Below are positions 1 to 6,313 of a stretch of 33,889 bases of DNA, piece by piece. The translations under genes and the position numbers were made by a program. Every line of letters begins with the position of its first letter. Positions within the stretch are counted from its first letter, which is position 1. This DNA comes from Catenulispora rubra. Lineage in GTDB: Bacteria; Actinomycetota; Actinomycetes; Streptomycetales; Catenulisporaceae. Location of the stretch: assembly GCF_015356825.1 (NCBI RefSeq), contig NZ_JAACYW010000107.1, forward strand, positions 1-33,889, in the 5' to 3' direction. The notes below the pieces were generated by a model that saw only the letters and a list, made by a program, of their open reading frames with translations, made no database searches and was not told the DNA's origin.

Positions 1-119
1 TCGGGATGCACCCCGAGCTGCTCGGCCAGACGCCGGACCACCGGCCGGGGCCGGGTGCTGCGATACATCTGGACTGCGCGTTCCCGCAACTCCGGCGGGT
101 ACTTCCTCGGCGGTGCCAT
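1..119 (-). CDS. IS3-family transposase OrfA, N-terminal part (cut by window edge)
   Basis: Reading from an ATG at 119 down to position 1 gives 39 residues beginning MAPPRKYPPELRERAV and running on to a segment ending LAEQLGVHP. A short basic start, then the KYPPELRERAV helix and an LAxxLGVHP recognition segment, is the typical opening of IS3-type OrfA proteins, which bind the element ends through a helix-turn-helix. A GAGAGGAG ribosome site lies about 8 nt upstream. The rest of the gene and any frameshifted OrfB lie off the window, so activity cannot be judged. The neighbouring RNA ligase gene is divergent from it. Confidence 0.7.
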   Translation of the reverse strand, partial: MAPPRKYPPELRERAVQMYRSTRPRPVVRRLAEQLGVHP

Positions 120-184
120 CGGATCGGCTCCTCTCACGGGATCAATCACCACATGATCTTGAACCTCCGGCAACTCGGGGGACA
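1..184 (-). mobile_element. End of an IS3-family insertion element (partial)
   Basis: The window opens inside a transposase gene read on the minus strand. Upstream of its start, on the minus strand, the sequence starting at position 184 reads TGTCCCCCGAGTTG. It begins with TG, as IS3-family termini usually do, so 184 is a candidate element edge. The partner terminus lies outside the window and no target duplication can be tested, so the boundary is an inference. Confidence 0.4.
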
Positions 185-199
185 CTCACACCCACACCC

Positions 200-223
200 G
201 CAGCCGCAGCCGCAGCCGCAGCC
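200..223 (+). repeat. GCAGCC hexanucleotide repeat, four copies
   Basis: Four perfect tandem copies of GCAGCC lie between the presumed IS end and the RNA ligase start. They would encode an Ala run if the ligase frame were extended upstream, which is why an upstream start at 113 was not accepted. This is one of several 6-9 nt tandem repeats in the window. Confidence 0.8.
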
Positions 224-256
224 CCGCCCGTATATCAGTTGTCCGCCAGGCCCGAA

Positions 257-1408
257 ATGAGCGAAGATCCGCGAATGCTACGCCCGTATCCAAAAATGGC
301 GTCGAAGGGCAAGGGCAACACCCCCGCCGCGCGCGAGTGGGTCGCGACCGAGAAGGTGCACGGCGCGCACTTCGCGCTCGTCTGCGACGCCTCTGGCGTC
401 CGGCCCGCGAAGCGGCGGGAGCTGCTCGACGAGGACGAGCTCGACGAGTTCTTCGGCGTGAGCCGGATCTGGCCGACGGTGGCCGTGGCGGCAGCGCGAT
501 GTGCGGCGTTGCTGCGCAGCGGTGCCGGTCTGGCCGACGATGCGATCGTGACGCTGTACGGGGAACTGGCCGGCGGCCGTTATCCGCATCCTGATGTCGC
601 GGAGGTCGACGGCGCGCAGCCGGTGCAGACCGGGGTCTGGTATGCGCCAGGCCTGTTCTGGCTGCTGTTTGACGCGCAGGTGACGCTTGGCAAAACCAGC
701 AAATCCAGCGCGCCCGACAAACCCAGCGAGCCCAGCGAATCCAACGAGTTCGGCGAATCCAACGAGCCCGGCGAGCCCGGCGAGTTCGGCGAGTTCGGCG
801 AGCCCGACGAACCCAGCGCGCCCAGCAAGCGCCGCTGGTGGGTCGCGGAGCGGGAGGTCCGCGCTGCCGCCTCGGAGGCTGGGCTTCTGAACGTGCCGGT
901 GTTGGCGCGCGGGGCGTTGAAGCAGCTGCAGGACTTGCCGGCGGCGTTTCCGAGCCGCGTGCCGGCGTTGTTCGGCTTGCCGGAAGTGGAGGACAACCTG
1001 GCGGAAGGCTATGTCCTGAAGCCGGCCGTCGAGTGGGAGGAAGGCGCCGAACGCCCGATGCTGAAGGTGAAGCAGAAGGCCTTCGCGGAGGACGAGCGCT
1101 TCGCCGGCGCCCGACCGTATATCGCGCCGCCGGAAGGCGCGGCGGGGGTCCCGGCGTGGCTGGTGGTGCAGGCTTCAGCGTTGCTGACGCCGACGCGCGC
1201 CGCAGCCGCGGTGAGCAAGTTGGGTCCCGGTAGCGCGCCGGAGATCGTGGCGACGGAGATCGCGAAGGACGCTGCGGAGGAGATCTCAGAAGAGCTCGGC
1301 GGGCTGGATCCTGTGCAGATGGAAGGGCTTGCGGACGCTTTGATGGCAGGTGCACGGACGTTGGCAGCTTTCGACGCGGCCGATCGGGAGCGTGCCACGA
1401 GACGCTGA
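257..1408 (+). CDS. T4 Rnl2-type RNA ligase with low-complexity insertion
   Basis: ATP-dependent RNA end-joining enzyme of the covalent nucleotidyltransferase superfamily. The 383-residue product shows the Rnl2 motif order: motif I EKVHG (Lys33 is the predicted AMP-accepting lysine), AKRR about 51-54, motif III YGE (101-103), motif IIIa LFWLLFDAQV (133-142), motif IV EGYVLKP (250-256) and motif V LKVKQKAF (269-276). The C-terminal part (about 301-350) resembles the helical domain of T4 Rnl2. Residues 146-190 are 15 degenerate tripeptides of the E-P/S/F-S/N/G type, placed between strands that are adjacent in T4 Rnl2; they explain the extra length over the 334-residue phage enzyme. ATG 257 was chosen because the upstream extension is a Pro/Ala run crossing the IS end; ATG 275 is possible. 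No kinase, phosphatase or RtcB partner lies nearby, so the physiological substrate is unknown. Confidence 0.85.
   Translation: MSEDPRMLRPYPKMASKGKGNTPAAREWVATEKVHGAHFALVCDASGVRPAKRRELLDEDELDEFFGVSRIWPTVAVAAARCAALLRSGAGLADDAIVTLYGELAGGRYPHPDVAEVDGAQPVQTGVWYAPGLFWLLFDAQVTLGKTSKSSAPDKPSEPSESNEFGESNEPGEPGEFGEFGEPDEPSAPSKRRWWVAEREVRAAASEAGLLNVPVLARGALKQLQDLPAAFPSRVPALFGLPEVEDNLAEGYVLKPAVEWEEGAERPMLKVKQKAFAEDERFAGARPYIAPPEGAAGVPAWLVVQASALLTPTRAAAAVSKLGPGSAPEIVATEIAKDAAEEISEELGGLDPVQMEGLADALMAGARTLAAFDAADRERATRR
692..826 (+). repeat. In-frame 9-nt minisatellite inside the RNA ligase gene
   Basis: Fifteen degenerate 9-nt units (typical units CCCAGCGAG, TTCGGCGAG, CCCGGCGAG) keep the reading frame and encode tripeptides such as EPS, ESN, EFG and EPG. 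The tract is acidic and disordered-looking, and it falls between ligase motifs IIIa and IV, so it should be tolerated as a surface loop. Confidence 0.85.
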
Positions 1409-1419
1409 CGGGCCGCCCC

Positions 1420-1496
1420 GAGATGTCGGAGTGCGAGATGTCGGCGCCCGAGGTATCGGAGCAAGCCCGAGATATCAAGGCGACCCGAGATATCGG
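1420..1496. repeat. Five direct copies of a GAGATRTCGG decamer
   Basis: Between the convergent ligase and sigma-factor genes lie GAGATGTCGG (1420), GAGATGTCGG (1435), GAGGTATCGG (1450), GAGATATCAA (1469) and GAGATATCGG (1487), at 15, 15, 19 and 18 bp steps. The rest of the 117-bp gap shows no gene. The copies could be regulator sites or a decayed minisatellite; the spacing is too short and uneven for CRISPR. Confidence 0.7.
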
Positions 1497-1525
1497 AACA
1501 GCCAGTTTGCCTACTCCCTCTACTC

Positions 1526-2470
1526 CTACTCCCCTACCTCCGCGACCGCCACCGCCACCGCCTCAACCTCCGCCGCCGCACGACTCAGCGCCCAAATATC
1601 CGCAACCGGCCCCACATGCCCAAGCTTGTCGGGATTCACCACCGCATGGATGGCCTGAATCCGTCCGTCGAGCACATCAAGCGTCATCACACTGAGCACC
1701 TTCCCGTCCGGCGCATGGAAGATAGCGCCAGGCTGCCCATTGAGCGTATGCGGTTCCAGGCTCACCCCGATCCGTCCAAACCGCTCCGCCACCAGCCCCA
1801 TCAACGCCGCCACGGCCTCAACCCCATACGCCTCCTGCGCGACGAGCGGAGCCTTGCCGCCGCTGTCACCAACCAGCGACACATCGGCCGCCAGCAGCTC
1901 GCGCAGCCCGGCGACATCCCCCACGCGGAAGGCGTCGAAAAAGCGCTCAGCCAGTTCCTCGCGTTCCCGGCGGTCGGCCTCGAACCGCGGCCGGCCGTCA
2001 TTCATATGCCGCCGCGCACGGACCGCGAGCTGCCGGCACGCTGTCTCCGAGCGACCGACCGCCGACGCCACCTCCGGAAATCCGAAGCCGAACACCTCGC
2101 GAAGCACGAAAACCGCGCGCTCCAAAGGAGACAGCCGCTCCAGCAGCAGCAACGCGGCCGTGGACAACGAGTCCGCCAACTCCGCCGCACGCTCAGGATC
2201 CTCATACGGATCCGACAACAGCGGCTCAGGCATCCACGGCCCGACGTACTCCTCCCGCCGCACCCGAGCCGAACGCAGCACATCGATCGAGATCCGCGTG
2301 ACCACCGCCGACAAGAACGCCTTAACTGACACCGGCACCGTCGCGGCCCCCTGCCACCGCAACCATGTGTCCTGCACAGCGTCCTCGGCCTCGGCCACAC
2401 TCCCCAGAATCCGGTACGCGATCGAGAACAGCAGCGGCCGCAGGTCCTCGAACTCCTCATCGCGCGTCAT
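1526..2470 (-). CDS. ECF41-type extracytoplasmic function sigma factor (SigJ-like)
   Basis: RNA polymerase sigma factor of 314 residues. Region 2 spans about 8-75 (LLFSIAYRILGSVAEAEDAVQ) and region 4 about 108-160, followed by a SnoaL-like C-terminal domain (about 170-290). Three ECF41 hallmarks are visible: WMPEPL in the linker (79-84), DSGGK (202-206) matching the DGGGK loop, and NPDKL (279-283). In this group the fused C-terminal domain replaces a separate anti-sigma factor. The last residues are an Ala/Val/Glu repeat. ECF41 genes typically sit beside a carboxymuconolactone decarboxylase, oxidoreductase or epimerase gene, and here the upstream gene is an oxidoreductase. AGGAAGAG precedes ATG 2470, and an ECF41-like promoter lies upstream. 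Confidence 0.92.
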   Translation of the reverse strand: MTRDEEFEDLRPLLFSIAYRILGSVAEAEDAVQDTWLRWQGAATVPVSVKAFLSAVVTRISIDVLRSARVRREEYVGPWMPEPLLSDPYEDPERAAELADSLSTAALLLLERLSPLERAVFVLREVFGFGFPEVASAVGRSETACRQLAVRARRHMNDGRPRFEADRREREELAERFFDAFRVGDVAGLRELLAADVSLVGDSGGKAPLVAQEAYGVEAVAALMGLVAERFGRIGVSLEPHTLNGQPGAIFHAPDGKVLSVMTLDVLDGRIQAIHAVVNPDKLGHVGPVADIWALSRAAAEVEAVAVAVAEVGE

Positions 2471-2524
2471 GACCCATCTCTTCCTTGGCCGCCGTAATCA
2501 TCGTGTCGGCTCGTCATCAACCAA

Positions 2525-2551
2525 GACGAGACAGCCCGGCAACCTGTGACA
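2525..2551 (-). promoter_or_regulatory. ECF41-type promoter, TGTCACA-N16-CGTC
   Basis: On the minus strand TGTCACA (2551-2545) is followed after exactly 16 nt by CGTC (2528-2525). This matches the -35 and -10 elements described for ECF41 sigma factors. The -35 touches the stop codon of the oxidoreductase gene and the element points into the sigma gene, predicting autoregulation with a leader of about 45 nt. Confidence 0.65.
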
Positions 2552-3568
2552 TCAACCGATCTCGATGACGACCTTCCCGAAGCTCCCCTCATCGCGATAC
2601 GACCGAAACGCAGCAACCGCCTCGCCAAAACCGAACACCCGGTCCACAACCGGACGAATCCGATGCGCCCCGACCGCCCGGCACAACGCTTCGAGCTCCG
2701 AACGGTTCCCGACGAACTCCCGCCAGACGGTGGCCAGCGATCCGCTGAGATCGTCCTCAGTGATGGTGATCGCCCCCGGCTTCTCAGACACCACCCACAG
2801 CAGGCAGATCTTCGCGTAAGCAGCAGCAGCGCGCAGCGACTGCCCGAAGGTGGCCGGGCCCTGCGTCTCCACGACCAGGTCGACGCCCGCGCCTCCGGTC
2901 AGCGCACGAACCTCCTTGGCCCACTCCGGCGTCGCAACGTAATCCACCACCTCGTCCACCCCGATCTCGCGCAGCCGCTCCGCCTTCGCCGCACTCGACG
3001 TGGTGGCGATGACGCGGCAACCCATCACCTTCGCAAGTTGCGCGCTGAACACCGAGACGTCGCCAGTCCCCAGGACCAGCACCGTCTGTCCCGCGGTCAA
3101 CGTCCCGGGCCGCGTGAGGGCGTTCCACGCCGTCACACCCGCGCATGGCAGCGCAGCGGCCTCGGCATAGCTCAGGTGGTCGGGGATGCGAACCGCCGCA
3201 GCCTCGTCAATCAGCACGTACTCGGCCAGCCAGCCGTCGGACGTGCAACCCAGCTGGTCAATGACATCCGCACGCAGCGGCCCACTGATCCAGCGCGGCC
3301 AGTACGACGCGGTAACACGGTCACCGACAGAGAAGCGGCGGACGGCGTCCCCGATTCCCACGACCTCGCCAGCACCGTCGCTGAGCGGGATCACATCGGG
3401 GCGCGCCGGCAGCGGGTATCGGCCAGTCGTGATGAGCAGGTCGCGACGGTTGATCGAGGCAGCCTTGGCCTTGATCAGGAGTTGGGTCGGGCCTGGGGTC
3501 GGCGTGTCTTCGGTGCCGGCGATGATGTCGTCGAGCAAGCCGGCGCCGGGCAAGCGATAAGTACGCAT
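2552..3568 (-). CDS. Medium-chain dehydrogenase/reductase, quinone-oxidoreductase-like
   Basis: NAD(P)H-dependent oxidoreductase of 338 residues with the GroES-like fold at the N-terminus (about 25-130, with SDGAGEVVGIG) and a Rossmann domain starting about residue 160 (VLVLGTGDVSVFSAQLAK). The cysteine/histidine zinc ligands of alcohol dehydrogenases are not evident, so a zinc-independent reductase of quinones or enones is more likely than an alcohol dehydrogenase. It lies directly upstream of the ECF41 sigma gene on the same strand and divergent from the MmyB-type regulator. That fits the oxidoreductase partner typical of ECF41 loci and the oxidoreductase targets typical of MmyB regulators. 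Substrate unknown. No clear ECF41 promoter was seen in front of it. Confidence 0.85.
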   Translation of the reverse strand: MRTYRLPGAGLLDDIIAGTEDTPTPGPTQLLIKAKAASINRRDLLITTGRYPLPARPDVIPLSDGAGEVVGIGDAVRRFSVGDRVTASYWPRWISGPLRADVIDQLGCTSDGWLAEYVLIDEAAAVRIPDHLSYAEAAALPCAGVTAWNALTRPGTLTAGQTVLVLGTGDVSVFSAQLAKVMGCRVIATTSSAAKAERLREIGVDEVVDYVATPEWAKEVRALTGGAGVDLVVETQGPATFGQSLRAAAAYAKICLLWVVSEKPGAITITEDDLSGSLATVWREFVGNRSELEALCRAVGAHRIRPVVDRVFGFGEAVAAFRSYRDEGSFGKVVIEIG

Positions 3569-3602
3569 GACTTCACCATGCGGCGACGCGCGCGATGATC
3601 CA

Positions 3603-3618
3603 ATTCCCTACAGGGAAT
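3603..3618. promoter_or_regulatory. Palindromic operator in oxidoreductase/MmyB divergent gap
   Basis: ATTCCCT and AGGGAAT form perfect 7-bp arms around a 2-bp spacer. The site lies 35 bp from the oxidoreductase start and 17 bp from the regulator start, where a dimeric XRE repressor would block both. Binding by the adjacent regulator is inferred. Confidence 0.6.
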
Positions 3619-3635
3619 GGACCGCCGGCGCTGCG

Positions 3636-4502
3636 ATGCCGAAGACTCCCTTTGTGAGCACCGCGATCTCCCAGATCTCATCAACGCTGCCCTCCCCAGC
3701 GTTCGGCACCGAGCTGCGCCGCTGGCGAACGCTGCGCCGCGTGAGCCAGCTGGAGCTGGCCAACCGCGCCGGCACCACGCAGCGCCACCTGAGCTTCATG
3801 GAGCAGGGCCGTTCGCACCCGGGGCGCCCGATAGTGCTGCGGCTGGCCGAGTCACTACGGCTCACACTGCGCGAACGCAACGCCCTGCTGTTCTCAGCCG
3901 GCTACGCCCCGGCATACGAAGAGACCAGCTACGACGCGCCGGCGATGTCTCCGGTGCGCGAGGCGTTGGAGCGGGTCATCGAAGGCCACCTGCCGTATCC
4001 AGCACTGGTGCTCCGACGGCCGGGGCGCGTGATCGCGGCCAACCGGGCCTTCTCGATCTTCCTGGAAGGCTGCTCTCCGGAACTACTCGCCCCGCCGATC
4101 AACCTCCTGCGCATCATGCTCCACCCCGACGGCGTCGCACCGCGCGTCGCCAACCTCGCGCAGTGGGGACGCCACGTGATCGACAATCTGCGGCTGCTGG
4201 CGATGCAGAGTCCTGCCCAAGGCTTGGACGCGCTGGTGGAGGAGCTGGCCGGCTACGTTCCAGAGGCCCCGGTGGACCAGACCCACCTCGGCTTCGCCGT
4301 GCCAATGCGCCTAACCGTGCGTGAAGGCGAACTGCGACTGATGACGGCGCTGACAGCCTTCGCCACAGCCGTAGACGTCACGGTCGCGGAGTCGGTGCTC
4401 GAATCGTTCCTCCCCGCGGACGCCGAGAGCGCCGAGATCCTGGCGGAACGAGACCGGCTGGCACAGGAGCGCGGCGAGCCGCGATTGCTCGCCGGGCTCT
4501 AG
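3636..4502 (+). CDS. XRE-family regulator with MmyB-like ligand-binding domain
   Basis: DNA-binding regulator of 288 residues. An N-terminal XRE helix-turn-helix (about 23-82; FGTELRRWRTLRRVSQLELANRAG, then HLSFMEQGRSHPGRP) is followed by an MmyB-like PAS-type domain (about 108-270; RRPGRVIAANRAFSIFL), presumed to sense a small hydrophobic ligand. MmyB regulators are often divergent from dehydrogenase genes, as here. ATG 3636 is preferred over ATG 3567, because the earlier start overlaps the oxidoreductase start and would bury the palindrome in coding sequence; GTG 3654 is also possible. The following 206 bp up to the sugar porter contain only loose CCAGGCAGCCAGG-type repeats and no convincing gene. 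Confidence 0.85.
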   Translation: MPKTPFVSTAISQISSTLPSPAFGTELRRWRTLRRVSQLELANRAGTTQRHLSFMEQGRSHPGRPIVLRLAESLRLTLRERNALLFSAGYAPAYEETSYDAPAMSPVREALERVIEGHLPYPALVLRRPGRVIAANRAFSIFLEGCSPELLAPPINLLRIMLHPDGVAPRVANLAQWGRHVIDNLRLLAMQSPAQGLDALVEELAGYVPEAPVDQTHLGFAVPMRLTVREGELRLMTALTAFATAVDVTVAESVLESFLPADAESAEILAERDRLAQERGEPRLLAGL

Positions 4503-4708
4503 CCACTCGCCAGGATCTAGCCGGACTGTAGCCAGGCAGCCAGGCAACCAGACAGCCAAGCTCCCAGACGCAGCCCATCGAAAACCCCAAAATCCCCCGT
4601 CCGGCCGCTCACCGTTCGGGTCACCACGCATGCCGTCGGCGCCCGGCACGACCACGATGGCAGAGGCGACCGCCGCCCCGCCCTGGCACGTGAGAATGCG
4701 AGCGACCG

Positions 4709-6235
4709 ATGCAAGGCTTCTCCCGGGAACCCGGCACCACTGGGCCGATCACGATCACCCTGCCCAAGGCCGGTGAGCGGCGGGTCTGGGGCTGGGCGCT
4801 CATCATCGCGGTCGGCGGCTTCCTGTTCGGCTTCGACACCGGCGTGGTGTCCGGCGCGCTGCTGTACATCGCCAAGGACTTCCACCTGTCGAACTCCGAG
4901 AAGAGCAGCGTGGTCAGCGTCCTGCTGATCGGCGCGATGATCGGCGCGCTGGTGGCCGGCCGGATCTCGGACTCGCTGGGCCGCAAGAAGGCGGTGACGG
5001 TCTTCGGTCTGGTGTTCGGCCTGGGTACGCTGATCGCCGTCGTGTCGCAGAACTACGGGACGCTGCTGGCCGCGCGGTTCATCCTCGGCCTGGCCGTCGG
5101 CGGCGCCTCGGCGCAGGTCCCGGTCTACCTCGGCGAGATCTCCCCGGCGAACATCCGCGGCCGCATCCTGTCGCTGAACCAGCTGCTGATCACCGTCGGC
5201 ATCCTCTGCTCGTACCTGATCGACCTGGCGTTCTCCAGCAGCGGGAACTGGCGCGCGATGTTCGCCTTCGGCGCGATCCCGGCGCTGGTCCTGAGCCTGG
5301 GCGTGTGGTTCGTGGTGCCGGAGTCGCCGACCTGGCTGTACACGCGGGGCCGCGTCGAGAAGCTCCGCCAGAACCTGCTGAAGGTGACCGACGCCGCGCA
5401 GGCCGACGAGATCATCGAGGTCTACGGGCAGCGCACCGCACAGGCCGCGCGGCAGGAGGCGGCACGCAGTACGCACGAGAAGGGCTGGCGGATCCTGCTC
5501 ACTCCGTCCGTGCGCCCGGCGATGGTCGTGGGCCTGACGATGGCCGCGCTGCAGCAGTTCGGCGGCATCAACACGATCATCTACTACGCCCCGACGATCA
5601 TCGAGCAGACCGGCCGCAGCGCCAGCAACTCGATCATCTACTCGGTCTACATCGGCATCATCAACTTCGTGATGACCATCGTCGCCATCAACACCATCGA
5701 CCGCCTCGGCCGGCGCCAGCTGCTGCTGCTCTCGCTGGCCGGGATGGCCGGCTTCGTGGCGCTGCTGGGCTTCAGCTTCATCTGGAGCTGGAACTCCAAC
5801 CTGACGCTGCTGTTCATGGTCGCCTACATCGCGGCCTTCGCCAGCGGCCTGGGCCCGGTGTTCTGGGTCCTGGTCGGCGAGATCTTCCCGACCCGGGCCA
5901 AGGCCGACGGTTCCAGCGCGGCGACCACGGTGAACTGGCTGTCGAACTTCATCGTCAGCCAGTCCTTCCTGACCGTGGCCAACGGGATCGGCCAGGGCCA
6001 GACCTTCCTGATCTTCGCCGGGGTATGTGTCGTCGGCCTGATGTTCGTCGGCCGCTACGTGCCGGAGACGAAGAACCGCGACACGAACGAGGTGCAGCAA
6101 GCGCTGTTCAAGCGGTTCGGCATGCAGCCGGTGCCGGAGGCCGGGACCGGGACCTCCGCAGCCTCGTACGACGCCGGGCGCACCGACGCCGGCTCGGCGG
6201 TCGATCGCGCTGATCGCCGTCGGCATCGCCGGTGA
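4709..6235 (+). CDS. MFS sugar porter (sugar:proton symporter family)
   Basis: Twelve-helix sugar transporter of 508 residues. Family signatures in order: GGFLFGFDTGVVSGAL in helix 1, GRISDSLGRKKA in loop 2-3, VYLGEISPANIRGR, PESPTWL closing the first half, QQFGGINTIIYYAP in helix 7, the helix 8-9 loop RLGRRQ, and PETKNRD after helix 12. The QQ..GIN..YY segment contributes to sugar binding in XylE/GLUT relatives, so a hexose or pentose is likely; glucose would fit the neighbouring G6PDH and mutarotase genes, but this is inference. The C-terminal 30 residues are hydrophilic and Arg-rich. It converges on the G6PDH gene. The ribosome site is weak. Confidence 0.88.
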   Translation: MQGFSREPGTTGPITITLPKAGERRVWGWALIIAVGGFLFGFDTGVVSGALLYIAKDFHLSNSEKSSVVSVLLIGAMIGALVAGRISDSLGRKKAVTVFGLVFGLGTLIAVVSQNYGTLLAARFILGLAVGGASAQVPVYLGEISPANIRGRILSLNQLLITVGILCSYLIDLAFSSSGNWRAMFAFGAIPALVLSLGVWFVVPESPTWLYTRGRVEKLRQNLLKVTDAAQADEIIEVYGQRTAQAARQEAARSTHEKGWRILLTPSVRPAMVVGLTMAALQQFGGINTIIYYAPTIIEQTGRSASNSIIYSVYIGIINFVMTIVAINTIDRLGRRQLLLLSLAGMAGFVALLGFSFIWSWNSNLTLLFMVAYIAAFASGLGPVFWVLVGEIFPTRAKADGSSAATTVNWLSNFIVSQSFLTVANGIGQGQTFLIFAGVCVVGLMFVGRYVPETKNRDTNEVQQALFKRFGMQPVPEAGTGTSAASYDAGRTDAGSAVDRADRRRHRR

Positions 6236-6250
6236 ACCGCAGCCTCCTGC

Positions 6251-6282
6251 GCCGGCGGCAGAGTGGTTGGTCTACCGCCGGC
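6251..6282. terminator. Hairpin between convergent sugar porter and G6PDH genes
   Basis: GCCGGCGG (6251-6258) pairs perfectly with CCGCCGGC (6275-6282) around a 16-nt loop, within the 78-bp convergent gap. There is no T tract, as is common in actinomycetes. It could serve both genes. Confidence 0.5.
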
Positions 6283-6313
6283 CAGCGGCCGATCCGCTTC
6301 CGCTGCCGCGCTG

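Noticed and set aside
113..256. Upstream extension of the RNA ligase to ATG 113
   Set aside because: It would overlap the transposase start and encode a Pro/Ala run from the GCAGCC repeat. Rnl2 proteins begin close to the YPK segment.
1420..1496. CRISPR-like array
   Set aside because: Repeats are only 10 bp, spacers are 5-9 bp and uneven, and no cas gene is present.
4517..6226. A minus-strand open frame of 569 codons
   Set aside because: It is antisense to the sugar porter, whose membrane signatures are unmistakable.
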